From contig NZ_JAKCFB010000037.1 of assembly GCF_024198235.1 (NCBI RefSeq), forward strand, positions 22,653-86,652: a DNA stretch of 64,000 nt, read 5' to 3'. A program made the position numbers and the translations under genes. This document shows positions 1 through 7,642 of the stretch, piece by piece (position 1 is the first letter of the stretch; each line of letters begins with the position of its first letter). The notes under the pieces are model-generated. The model was not told the origin of the DNA, ran no database searches, and saw only the letters and a program-made list of their open reading frames with translations. Source of the DNA: Myxococcus dinghuensis. Its GTDB lineage: Bacteria > Myxococcota > Myxococcia > Myxococcales > Myxococcaceae.

Positions 1-1950
1 TGCCAACCGACGCTCTTCCGCGAGTCGGGCCTCTTCCGCCAGCCGAGCCGCTTCAGCGCGACGGGCCTCCTCCGCGAGACGGGCCTCCTCCGCCAACCGA
101 TGCTCTTCGGCGAGTCGTGCCTCTTCCGCAGCCTGCCGAGCCTCTTCGGCGAGTCGAGCTTCTTCAACAAGCCGGGCCTCTTCCGCGAGTCGACGCTCCT
201 CCGCGAGCCGAGCCTCTTCCTCCGCACGCAGCCGGGCCTCTTCCGCGAGTCGACGCTCCTCCGCGAGCCGAGCCTCTTCCTCCGCACGCAGCCGGGCCTC
301 TTCCGCCAGCCGAGCCTCTTCCGCGAGGCGGGCCTCCTCCTCTGCACGAAGTCGAGCCTCTTCGGCCAGCCGAGCCTCCTCGGCCAGTCGAGCCTCTTCG
401 GCCAGCCGAGCCTCCTCGGCCAGTCGAGCCTCTTCCGCGAGGCGGGCTTCCTCGGTGAGGCGGGCCTCTTCGGCCAGCCGCGCCTCCTCCGCTGCTCGCA
501 GACGGGCCTCTTCGGCGAGGCGGGCCTCCTTCGCAAGTCGTGCCTCTTCGGCGAGGCGTGCCTCTTGCTCCGCACGCAGCCGAGCCTCTTCCTTGAGACG
601 GGCCTCTTCCGCGACACGCGCCTCTTCTGCGAGGCGAGCCGCCTCCTCTGCACGAAGTCGAGCCTCTTCGGCCAGACGTGCCTCTTCTGCAAGGCGAGCC
701 GCTTCCGCGAGGCGGGCCGCCTCCTCTTCGGCCAGTCGCGCCTCTTCGGCCAGTCGCGCCTCTTCGGCGAGCCGACGCTCCTCCGCGAGTCGGGCCTCTT
801 CGGCCAGTCGCGCCTCTTCGGCGAGCCGACGCTCCTCCGCGAGTCGGGCCTCTTCGGCCAGTCGCGCCTCTTCGGCGAGCCGACGCTCCTCCGCGAGTCG
901 GGCCTCTTCCGCCAGCCGAGCCTCTTCCGCGAGTCGCGCCTCTTCAGCGAGCCGAGCCTCCTCCGCCAGTCGCGCCTCTTCAGCGAGCCGGGCCTCCTCC
1001 GCCAGCCGACGCTCCTCCGCGAGCCGAGCCTCTTCCGCCAGCCGAGCCTCTTCGGCTAGACGACGCTCCTCCTCGAGTCGTGCCTCTTCGGCGAGCCGAC
1101 GCTCCTCCTCGAGCCGGGCCTCTTCGGCCAGCCGCGCCTCTTCGGCCAGTCGCGCCTCTTCGGCGAGCCGACGCTCGTCCGCGAGCCGGGCCTCCTCCTC
1201 CGCACGCAGCCTGGCGTCTTCCGCCAGTCGCGCCTCTTCCGCGCGTCGAGCCTCTTCCTCCGCACGCAGCCGGGCCTCTTCCTCGCGTCGAGCCTCCTCC
1301 TCCCTCCGTGCCCGCTCCCGCGCCTCCCACTCCTCGACCGTCAGGGACTCGACACAGCCCTCGCGCTCGAGCACGAGCAGCAGGGCCTCCCGCGCAGGCG
1401 TGAGCGCCCCGGGCATCCGGAACGACTCCAGCGTCGCGAGCAGCTCCCGCTCCGAGGCATCCGTCAGCCACGGCTCGCACGCCGCCATGTCGACACAGCG
1501 ATACACCCGCGCCCCGGAACTCCGCGCCCTCGGCCGCTCCAGCGCCGCGCGCACCACCCGCGAGCCGGCGATGGGACGGAACTCCTCCTCCACGCTCCCC
1601 GGCTCGAACGCGGCCACCTCGGCCAGCTCACTCAACCGCCGCACGTGGGCCAGCACCTGCTGCTCGGCCACCGTGTCGGGTCGGAGCCCGTGAGCCTCCA
1701 GCAGATCCTCGTCCGGCTCCCCCGTCCCGCCCCGTGCCCACAGCGCGTCCAGCGCCTCCGCGCTCAACAACCCGCTCTGCAGGAGCGCCTGCGCCGGACT
1801 CTGGAACCCGAACCCCAGCCGCGTCCCCACCAGGTCGCCGCCGCGCAACGTCAGCCGCGATTGCCGCCCCCCGGCGGACAACGTCAGCCATCCGGTGGCT
1901 CGGGACTTGTGGGCGGAGTACAGCGCTTCGGCGGCCTGCGACGGGGTCAT
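1..1950 (-). CDS. DUF4388 protein with very long Glu/Ala/Arg coiled coil (C-terminus beyond window)
   Basis: An open frame of 650 codons runs from an ATG at 1950 off the left edge with no stop, so the protein is incomplete. The N-terminus (about residues 1-70) reads like a DUF4388 (PatA-N-like) domain, with a GWLTLSAGG strand and an LRGGDLVG strand. A linker follows to about residue 205. From there to the window edge the sequence is almost entirely repeats of the type RLAEEARLAEE, which predict a long single alpha-helix or coiled coil of more than 440 residues. DUF4388 occurs mainly in deltaproteobacterial signalling and motility proteins, but no specific role can be assigned here. No signal peptide is visible, so it is probably cytoplasmic. 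It lies 34 bp downstream of trmL on the same strand and may be co-transcribed with it. The domain call is by recognition only. Confidence 0.85.
   Translation of the reverse strand, partial: MTPSQAAEALYSAHKSRATGWLTLSAGGRQSRLTLRGGDLVGTRLGFGFQSPAQALLQSGLLSAEALDALWARGGTGEPDEDLLEAHGLRPDTVAEQQVLAHVRRLSELAEVAAFEPGSVEEEFRPIAGSRVVRAALERPRARSSGARVYRCVDMAACEPWLTDASERELLATLESFRMPGALTPAREALLLVLEREGCVESLTVEEWEARERARREEEARREEEARLRAEEEARRAEEARLAEDARLRAEEEARLADERRLAEEARLAEEARLAEEARLEEERRLAEEARLEEERRLAEEARLAEEARLAEERRLAEEARLAEEARLAEEARLAEEARLAEEARLAEEARLAEERRLAEEARLAEEARLAEERRLAEEARLAEEARLAEERRLAEEARLAEEARLAEEEAARLAEAARLAEEARLAEEARLRAEEAARLAEEARVAEEARLKEEARLRAEQEARLAEEARLAKEARLAEEARLRAAEEARLAEEARLTEEARLAEEARLAEEARLAEEARLAEEARLAEEARLRAEEEARLAEEARLAEEARLRAEEEARLAEERRLAEEARLRAEEEARLAEERRLAEEARLVEEARLAEEARQAAEEARLAEEHRLAEEARLAEEARRAEAARLAEEARLAEERRLA
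181..300. repeat. Perfect 60-bp tandem duplication inside the coiled-coil gene
   Basis: Positions 181-240 and 241-300 are identical over all 60 bases. The unit encodes 20 residues of the coiled coil, so the duplication keeps the frame and the heptad-like pattern. Exact identity in a region that otherwise drifts points to recent slippage or recombination. Confidence 0.95.
750..909. repeat. 54-bp tandem repeat, three copies
   Basis: Units start at about 750, 804 and 858 and are identical until the end of the third copy. Each encodes 18 residues of the Glu/Ala/Arg helix on the minus strand. Together with the 60-bp duplication this marks the coil as a length-variable (VNTR-like) locus. Confidence 0.9.
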
Positions 1951-1984
1951 CCTGCCGCGCAGTGTAGTCCCTCCCGAGGTCCCC

Positions 1985-2488
1985 TCAACTTGCCGGGGGC
2001 CCACGCCCGCCTGCCCCCGTGAAACATACCTGTCGCAGGGCCTCGTACGTCCCAATCCCCACCGCCGTGGACAGGTTCAGGCTCCGACGCTCCTCCAACA
2101 TGGGAATCGTCACCGGCGTCCCCGTCCCCCCCTCCATCACCTCCGGCAGGAGCCCCGTCACCTCCGAGCCGAACACCAGGTGGTCCCCCGCCTCGAAGCG
2201 CGCCTCGAACAGCGACGTCTCCGCCCGGGCGGAGAACAGCCACCGCCGGGCCTCCGGGTACTCCGCCACGTAGGCCGAATAGGTGGGATACAGCCGCAGG
2301 AAGACCTTGTCCCAGTAGTCCAGCCCCGCGCGCTTCAAGTGCCGGTCGTCGATGGAGAAACCCAGGGGCTCCACCAGGATGAGCCGACACCCCGTCACGG
2401 CGCACAGCCGGGCCACGTTGCCCGTGTTGGGGGGAATCTGGGGGGACACCAGGACCAGATGCAGAGGACGCGCCAGGGGCTCGAGCAT
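1985..2488 (-). CDS. trmL: tRNA (cytidine/uridine-34-2'-O)-methyltransferase TrmL
   Basis: The 167-residue product is a minimal SPOUT (SpoU-class) methyltransferase, a length close to E. coli TrmL. Near the N-terminus it has the family motif SPQIPPNTGNVARLCA. Further on are EPLGFSIDD and RAGLDYWD, and the C-terminal trefoil-knot motifs FGSEVTGL and IPM..RSLNLSTAVGI that bind S-adenosylmethionine. TrmL methylates the ribose of the wobble base in tRNA-Leu isoacceptors in E. coli; that function is inferred here. The ATG at 2488 is separated by only 17 bp from the ATG of the divergent DUF192 gene, so their promoters must overlap the opposite reading frames. Confidence 0.92.
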   Translation of the reverse strand: MLEPLARPLHLVLVSPQIPPNTGNVARLCAVTGCRLILVEPLGFSIDDRHLKRAGLDYWDKVFLRLYPTYSAYVAEYPEARRWLFSARAETSLFEARFEAGDHLVFGSEVTGLLPEVMEGGTGTPVTIPMLEERRSLNLSTAVGIGTYEALRQVCFTGAGGRGPPAS

Positions 2489-2505
2489 GGGGTAGAACGC
2501 GCTAC

Positions 2506-2868
2506 ATGCGCTGGAAGGTGATCAACGAGACGCGACAGAAGCCGCTGGCGGACCAGGCCGAACGGGCCACCACGTTCGCCCGCCGCTTCAAGGGGTTGAT
2601 GGGGGTGACCCGGCTCGACATGGGCCAGGGGCTCCACATCCAGCCCTGCAACTCCATCCATACCTTCTTCATGCGGATCCCCATCGACGTCGCCTTCCTG
2701 GACGCCCAGGGGCGCATCGTCAAGCAGATGATGGCCCTGCCCCCCTGGCGGACCACCTCCGTGTATTTCCAGGCACGCTCCGTCCTGGAGCTGCCCGCGG
2801 GGGTGCTGGCCGCCAGCGGCACCCAGGAGGGCGACCGCCTGAGCTTCGAGCCCGCTCCCCCGGCCTGA
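2506..2868 (+). CDS. DUF192 family protein
   Basis: The 120-residue product matches the DUF192 family over nearly its whole length. It has an early FARRFKGLMG segment, the central IHTFFMRIPIDVAFLD core and a late LELPAGVLAASG segment. No signal peptide is evident, whereas many DUF192 proteins are exported, so this looks like a cytoplasmic version. The biochemical role of the family is not established. The ATG at 2506 is the first in frame after the divergent trmL start. The PP2C gene follows in the same direction after a 91-bp gap that contains its own promoter-like sequence. Confidence 0.85.
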   Translation: MRWKVINETRQKPLADQAERATTFARRFKGLMGVTRLDMGQGLHIQPCNSIHTFFMRIPIDVAFLDAQGRIVKQMMALPPWRTTSVYFQARSVLELPAGVLAASGTQEGDRLSFEPAPPA

Positions 2869-2889
2869 AAGCCCCGACCCGCACGTCTT

Positions 2890-2919
2890 TTGACCGATTT
2901 CCGAGCGCTTTGGTAACTT
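2890..2919 (+). promoter_or_regulatory. Candidate sigma-70 promoter for the PP2C gene
   Basis: A TTGACC -35-like hexamer (2890-2895) and a TAACTT -10-like hexamer (2914-2919) are separated by 18 bp. They lie about 40 bp before the PP2C start in an AT-richer patch of the intergenic gap. The prediction rests on sequence alone. Confidence 0.4.
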
Positions 2920-2959
2920 CCGCCCCGAGTTTCTCGCCCCTTTGGAAGAGTCCCCGCGC

Positions 2960-3724
2960 ATGCGCATCGAGGTAGCCGGCAGCACCCACGTCGGGATGAA
3001 GCGGAATCACAACGAGGACAACTTCCTCATGCTGCCCGAGGAGCACCTCTTCATCGTCGCGGACGGGATGGGTGGCCACTCCTCGGGGGAGATCGCCAGC
3101 CGCATCGCCGTGGACGAGCTGGGTGAGTTCTACAAGATGACGTCCAAGGACCAGGACAGCACCTGGCCCTTCAAGATGGACAAGCAGCGCAACTACGACG
3201 AGAACCGGCTGGCCACGGGCATCAAGCTCGCCAACGCGCGCATCTTCGAGCGGGCCAGCAGCGAGTCGAAGTACAAGGGCATGGGGACGACCATCGTCAG
3301 CGTGCACTTCGCCTCGGACGTGGCCTACGTCGGGCACGTGGGCGACAGCCGCGTGTACTTCTTCCGGTCCGGGACGCTGAAGCAGATCACCGAGGACCAC
3401 TCGCTGCTCAACGACTACCTCAAGGCGAAGAAGCTCTCGCCCGAGGAGGTCGAGAACTTCCCGCACAAGAACGTCATCGTCCGCGCCCTGGGCATGAAGG
3501 AGTCCGTCCAGGTCGACGTGTCGCGCGTCGAGCCGCAGGTGGGCGACGTCTTCCTGCTGTGCTCGGACGGCCTGAGCGGCATGGTGACGGACGCGCAGAT
3601 GCAGGAGATCCTCGCGCGCACCCCGGAGCTGGACAAGGCCTGCTCGCAGCTCATCGACATGGCCAACGCCGCGGGCGGCAACGACAACGTCACCTGCATC
3701 CTGGCGCGCTACCACGCCAACTGA
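2960..3724 (+). CDS. PP2C-type Ser/Thr protein phosphatase (Stp1-like)
   Basis: The 254-residue product carries the PP2C motif set in order: KRNHNEDNF, VADGMGGHSSGE, GMGTTIV, GHVGDSRVY, ITEDHS, CSDGLSG and GGNDNVT. The aspartates of these motifs bind the two catalytic metal ions. It should dephosphorylate targets of Hanks-type kinases, which are abundant in myxobacteria; no kinase gene is adjacent. An upstream in-frame TTG at 2942 exists, but the ATG at 2960 has a GGAAGAG ribosome-binding site about 9 nt upstream and fits the family N-terminus, so it was chosen. The gene ends in a hairpin shared with the convergent nucleotidyltransferase gene. Confidence 0.95.
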   Translation: MRIEVAGSTHVGMKRNHNEDNFLMLPEEHLFIVADGMGGHSSGEIASRIAVDELGEFYKMTSKDQDSTWPFKMDKQRNYDENRLATGIKLANARIFERASSESKYKGMGTTIVSVHFASDVAYVGHVGDSRVYFFRSGTLKQITEDHSLLNDYLKAKKLSPEEVENFPHKNVIVRALGMKESVQVDVSRVEPQVGDVFLLCSDGLSGMVTDAQMQEILARTPELDKACSQLIDMANAAGGNDNVTCILARYHAN

Positions 3725-3730
3725 AGCCCC

Positions 3731-3754
3731 GGGGCCCGCCTCACCGCGGGCCCC
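3731..3754. terminator. GC-rich hairpin between convergent genes
   Basis: Perfect 9-bp arms GGGGCCCGC and GCGGGCCCC flank a 6-nt loop. The hairpin lies 7 bp after the PP2C stop and 12 bp before the end of the convergent nucleotidyltransferase gene. There is no T-tract, so it is only terminator-like and may act in both directions. Confidence 0.5.
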
Positions 3755-3766
3755 GTGAAGGCCCCC

Positions 3767-4798
3767 TCATCGCCCCGTCAGCGGCGCGGGCACACGGTGC
3801 GCGCCCCAGGCGAGCACCTCGGTGAGCACCTCGCCCGGAGCCACCCGCGTCCCCTCGAAGACGGCGGCGCGCTCCAGCCGGGCTCCCGCGCCCACCTCCA
3901 CGCCCGCCTCCAGCGCCACGGACGCACCCACGACGGCGCCCGCCGCCACGCGGACTCCCCGCCCCAGGTACGCCGGCCCCTCCACCCGCGCCTCGCCCGC
4001 GTGCGCCCCTGGCGCCACCCACGACGTGCCTGGCCCGCGAGCCAGGCCCGCCAGCGGCGAGTCCGCCCCCAGCCACTCCAGGCGCACCCGACCGGCGAGC
4101 ACGTCCTGCACCGTGGCCAGGTAGCGCGACGGCGTGCCCAGGTCGGACCAGTACCCGTCCACGCGGACGCCGCGCACCACCTGCCCCTCGGTGAGCGCGC
4201 GCACGTAGACCTCGCGGTTGATGTCCTCGGGGCCCTCCGCGCGCATGAAGTCGAAGACGCGCGGCGACATCACGTGCACACCCGTGAAGTGCCACGGCGT
4301 CAGCCCGTCCCCGCCGGGACCGTGCCCGGCGATGCGCCGCACCCGCCCGGCCGCGTCCAGCTCCACCGCGGCGTACTTCTCCGCCTCCGGCATGGGCTGG
4401 AGCACCATGGTGGCCACCGCGCCGGAGGCCCGGTGCATGGCCACCACCGGTCGCAGGTCCACGGGGTAGAGGATGTCGCCGTTGAAGACGATGAAGTCGT
4501 CGTCGCCCAGGAACGACCGCAGCCCCCGGATGCCGCCGCCCGTGCCCTGGATGACGGGCTCGTGCACGACGTGCAGCGGCAGCCCCGCGCGCTCGCACTC
4601 CACGCGGGCCACGTCCGCCATGGTGTCCGGCAGGTGGTGGGTGTTGATGCCCACCGCGCCGACGCCCGCCGCCTTCAACACCGCCAGGTGGTAGCGCAGG
4701 AGCGGCTGGCCCAGCAGCGGCAGCGCCGGCTTGGGCCAGCGCTCGGTGAGTGGCCGCAGGCGGGTTCCCAACCCCGCGCAGAGCACCATCGCCTTCAT
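3767..4798 (-). CDS. murU: Sugar-1-phosphate nucleotidyltransferase, probable MurNAc-1-P uridylyltransferase (MurU-like) with extra C-terminal domain
   Basis: The 343-residue product begins with the nucleotidyltransferase signature CAGLGTRLRPLT, followed by the lysine of WPKPALPL. GTGGGIRG and VFNGDIL contain the sugar- and metal-binding residues. It sits 43 bp downstream of an AmgK-like kinase, the same pairing as Pseudomonas amgK-murU, where MurU makes UDP-MurNAc from MurNAc-1-phosphate and bypasses de novo synthesis. Pseudomonas MurU is about 225 residues. The extra roughly 110 residues here look like an imperfect left-handed beta-helix, as in mannose-1-P guanylyltransferases. The substrate is therefore inferred from context, and a GDP-mannose or glucose-1-P enzyme remains possible. 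Confidence 0.72.
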   Translation of the reverse strand: MKAMVLCAGLGTRLRPLTERWPKPALPLLGQPLLRYHLAVLKAAGVGAVGINTHHLPDTMADVARVECERAGLPLHVVHEPVIQGTGGGIRGLRSFLGDDDFIVFNGDILYPVDLRPVVAMHRASGAVATMVLQPMPEAEKYAAVELDAAGRVRRIAGHGPGGDGLTPWHFTGVHVMSPRVFDFMRAEGPEDINREVYVRALTEGQVVRGVRVDGYWSDLGTPSRYLATVQDVLAGRVRLEWLGADSPLAGLARGPGTSWVAPGAHAGEARVEGPAYLGRGVRVAAGAVVGASVALEAGVEVGAGARLERAAVFEGTRVAPGEVLTEVLAWGAHRVPAPLTGR

Positions 4799-4841
4799 CG
4801 TCGTCTCCCCTCTCGCGGCGTTGGACTGGACGAGGCCCGGC

Positions 4842-5882
4842 TCAGGGCGCCAGTTCGGGGACGTACTTCGCCACCAGCGCCTGGAGGCCCTTCAGCTCCG
4901 GCCTGCGGCGGAACGCCTCGCGCACGTAGCGCAGCGACGCGGGGATGGACACGAGGAAGCCCGGGTTGCCCTTCACGCGGTGGATGAACTCGAAGCGGCC
5001 GGCGTCCTTCAGCTTGCGCTGCACGGTGAGCAGGTCGAAGAACGCCTTGAACTCCACCGCGTCGATGCGCTCACCGCTCGCCTCCTGGAACGTGGCGATG
5101 TAGCGGTCGAGCATCGCGTCCACGAACTCGCGGTCCAGCTCCACGTAGCTGTCCCGCAGCAGGGCCACCAGGTCGTACTGGCGGGGCCCCTGGAGCGCGT
5201 CCTGGAAGTCGATGACGACCAGCTCGCCCTCCTTCACCATGATGTTGCGGCTCTGGTAGTCGCGGTGGGTGAAGCCCCGGGGCGCGGCGGCCAGCTGCTT
5301 CGCGATGTCGCGGAAGGTGCGGTCCAGCTCCGCGCGCTCGGCGTCGGTGGGCTGCTTCCCGCTCCAGGCCTCCAGGCCCCACTCGCGGAAGTGGTGCAGC
5401 TCCCAGTCGTAGAGGTCCTCGTCGAAGGCGCGCGTGAAGGCCAGGCAGTCCGGGTCCAGGTGCTTCTCCGCCTGGGCGCGCAGCCGGGCCAGCAGGTCCA
5501 CCGCGCGGGTGTAGAGCGCGTGGTTGTGCTTGCCGCCCTCGAGCGCGGACTCGAAGGTGATGTCACTCAGGTCCTCCAGCACCATCATCCCCGCCGGCTC
5601 GTCGTAGCGCAGGATGGTGGGCACGCGCACGCCCAGCTTGTGCAGGTAGCGGTGGACGTTGACGAAGGGCAGCTCCTTCGGCGGCTCGCCCTTGGTGGCC
5701 TCCTCGCTCTTCTTCGTCGCGTCGAGCGGCATCACCATCACCACCCAGCTCTCCGGGGACGCGCCGACGCGGTAGTACGAGCGGTTGCTCGCGTCACCCT
5801 TCAGCTTCTTGATGGGGGCCTGGGGAACGGGACGGCCAATGGCCTGTCCCACCTGGTCGCGCAGGGCGGCCTCGAGTTCCAT
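4842..5882 (-). CDS. amgK: APH-family sugar kinase, probable N-acetylmuramate/N-acetylglucosamine kinase (AmgK-like)
   Basis: The product has the aminoglycoside-phosphotransferase fold. The catalytic motif is FTHRDYQSRNIMV (HxDxxxxN) and the metal-binding motif is VVIDFQDA. The N-terminal GDASNRSYYR is the nucleotide loop typical of the AmgK branch. With the ATG at 5882 the protein is 346 residues, close to known AmgK (about 340). An ATG 24 codons upstream (5954) would add a proline-rich tail without family support, while a GGAG lies 12 nt before 5882. AmgK phosphorylates the anomeric position of MurNAc and GlcNAc for peptidoglycan recycling, and the adjacent MurU-like gene supports that role. 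Other APH-like substrates cannot be excluded. Confidence 0.75.
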   Translation of the reverse strand: MELEAALRDQVGQAIGRPVPQAPIKKLKGDASNRSYYRVGASPESWVVMVMPLDATKKSEEATKGEPPKELPFVNVHRYLHKLGVRVPTILRYDEPAGMMVLEDLSDITFESALEGGKHNHALYTRAVDLLARLRAQAEKHLDPDCLAFTRAFDEDLYDWELHHFREWGLEAWSGKQPTDAERAELDRTFRDIAKQLAAAPRGFTHRDYQSRNIMVKEGELVVIDFQDALQGPRQYDLVALLRDSYVELDREFVDAMLDRYIATFQEASGERIDAVEFKAFFDLLTVQRKLKDAGRFEFIHRVKGNPGFLVSIPASLRYVREAFRRRPELKGLQALVAKYVPELAP

Positions 5883-6241
5883 ATCGACGGGGTTCTCCAA
5901 AGGGGGTTTGGGAGGAGAGGGCCCGAGTATGGGAGGCGCGTCCCCCCGCGTCAAAGGTCACACGCCGCGCATGGCCCCCGGCTCGCCGGGCTGTCGCGTA
6001 GGCGACGGGGGTGTCCGGAGCCTGGGCGCACCGCGTCGCGACCCGGCCCTCCCGCCGGGCCGACGAGCCCCACCCCCGTCGGACGCACCCGGCGGCTGGA
6101 GGACGCCCTCGGCGTGGATGGGTCGAGGGGCGGACGCTGTTGCCCACCATGGACCCGCGGTCCGGGCGATGGGCGCTGGTGACCGGGCCCCGGCGGCGAC
6201 ATATAAGACGCGCCGCGAACCCCCTTTTTCTGGAAGCCGCG
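5883..6241. promoter_or_regulatory. Divergent intergenic region between amgK and cbs with an 11-bp inverted repeat
   Basis: No gene is convincing here. CGACGGGGGTG (6003-6013) and its exact complement CACCCCCGTCG (6071-6081) flank 57 bp that can itself fold through CGGCCC/GGGCCG arms. Nearer cbs, TATAAG (6202-6207) resembles a -10 element about 35 bp before the start codon, and a GGAAG ribosome-binding site lies just before the ATG. The repeat could be a structured leader or an operator; nothing identifies a known riboswitch. Confidence 0.4.
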
Positions 6242-7609
6242 ATGGACATCCACGACAACATCCTCACCGCCATTGGCGACACGCCGCTGGTCAAGCTCAA
6301 CAAGCTCGTCGGGCCGAACGACGCGACCGTGCTGGTCAAGTGCGAGTTCATGAACCCGGGCGCGTCCATCAAGGACCGCATGGCGCTCTACATCATCGAA
6401 AAGGCGGAGCGGGAGGGGAAGCTCAAGCCGGGCGGCACCATCGTCGAGAACACGTCCGGCAACACCGGCATGGGCGTGGCGCTGGCCGCGGCGGTGAAGG
6501 GCTACAAGTGCATCTTCACCATGCCGGACAAGATGTCCCTGGAGAAGATCAACCGCCTGAAGGCGCTGGGCGCGCAGGTGGTGGTGACGCCGACCAACGT
6601 CCCCGCCGAGGACCCGCGCAGCTACTACGAGACGGCCAAGCGCCTGCACCGCGAGACGCCCGGCGCGTTCATGCTCAACCAGTACCACAACCCGGACAAC
6701 ATCGAGGCGCACTACAGCCTCACCGGTCCGGAGATCTTCGAGCAGACGCAGGGGAAGATCGACTACTTCGTCTCCGGCCTGGGCACCGGCGGCACGATGA
6801 GCGGCGCCGGCAAGTACCTCAAGGAGAAGATCCCCGGCCTGAAGAACGTGGGCGTGGACCCGGTGGGCTCCGTCTACGAGGGCTACTTCAAGACGGGCAA
6901 GCTGACCGAGCCGCACGTCTACAAGGTCGAGGGCATCGGCGAGGACATGCTGTGCGGCGCCATGGACTTCAAGGTCGTGGACGACGTGCGGCAGGTGGAT
7001 GACCGCCAGTGCTTCGTGGCGGCGCGGCGGCTGGCGCGCGAGGAGGGCATCTTCGCGGGTGGCTCCTCCGGCGCGGCGCTGCACGTGGCCGTCCAGCTGG
7101 CGAAGGAGGTGGGCAAGGGCAAGACCATCGTCGTCATCCTCCCCGACTCCGGCAGCAGCTACATCAGCAAGTTCCACTCCGACGAGTGGATGCGCGACAA
7201 CGGCTTCCTCGAGGACAAGGGCGCCGGCACGGTGCGCGACATCATCGGGAGCAAGCGCGGCGAGGTGAAGACGGCGCGCAAGGGTGACCGCGTCGACCAC
7301 GTGGTGGAGACGATGCGCGGTCACGGCATCAGCCAGATGCCGGTGGTCTCCGAGGACGGCCGCGCGGTGGGCATGGTGCACGAGTACGACCTGCTCAACG
7401 CCCTCGTCGCGGGGAAGGTGAAGTTCGCCGACACCATCGACGCCATCGTCGCCCCGCTGCAGGGCGCGCTGTCGCCGGACACCAGCATCGCCCGCCTGCG
7501 TGAGATCTTCGCGCAGGACAACGTGGCCGTCGTGAAGGAGGGCGAGAAGGTCGTCGCCATCGTCACGAAGATCGACCTCATCGACTTCCTGCACCGCAGC
7601 GGGGCCTGA
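6242..7609 (+). CDS. cbs: Cystathionine beta-synthase with C-terminal CBS domain pair
   Basis: The 455-residue product is a fold-type II PLP enzyme. NPGASIKDRMA contains the PLP-binding lysine, ENTSGNTGMG binds the substrate carboxylate and GTGGTMSG holds the PLP phosphate. From about residue 335 to the end two CBS motifs follow, as in eukaryotic-type cystathionine beta-synthases, where this module is regulatory. It condenses serine and homocysteine to cystathionine. A reading frame open from 6011 exists, but the ATG at 6242 has a GGAAG site and matches the family N-terminus DNILTAIGDTPLV. The CGS/CGL gene at 21.2 kb would supply the next step of reverse transsulfuration, although the two are not linked in an operon. 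Confidence 0.93.
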   Translation: MDIHDNILTAIGDTPLVKLNKLVGPNDATVLVKCEFMNPGASIKDRMALYIIEKAEREGKLKPGGTIVENTSGNTGMGVALAAAVKGYKCIFTMPDKMSLEKINRLKALGAQVVVTPTNVPAEDPRSYYETAKRLHRETPGAFMLNQYHNPDNIEAHYSLTGPEIFEQTQGKIDYFVSGLGTGGTMSGAGKYLKEKIPGLKNVGVDPVGSVYEGYFKTGKLTEPHVYKVEGIGEDMLCGAMDFKVVDDVRQVDDRQCFVAARRLAREEGIFAGGSSGAALHVAVQLAKEVGKGKTIVVILPDSGSSYISKFHSDEWMRDNGFLEDKGAGTVRDIIGSKRGEVKTARKGDRVDHVVETMRGHGISQMPVVSEDGRAVGMVHEYDLLNALVAGKVKFADTIDAIVAPLQGALSPDTSIARLREIFAQDNVAVVKEGEKVVAIVTKIDLIDFLHRSGA

Positions 7610-7642
7610 GCCAGCGGCCTCGGACGTGAGCGAGGACCCGCG

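Noticed and set aside
100..1693. Long plus-strand frames opposite the coiled-coil gene
   Set aside because: They are antisense shadows of the repetitive minus-strand frame and encode low-complexity Leu/Phe or Ser/Arg repeats with no start context.
6003..6081. SAM or SAH riboswitch before cbs
   Set aside because: The inverted repeat does not show the conserved core bases of any known SAM or SAH riboswitch class.
5951..7594. 547-codon minus-strand frame over cbs
   Set aside because: Shadow of the clear cystathionine beta-synthase frame; composition is His/Ala/Leu-rich and not protein-like.
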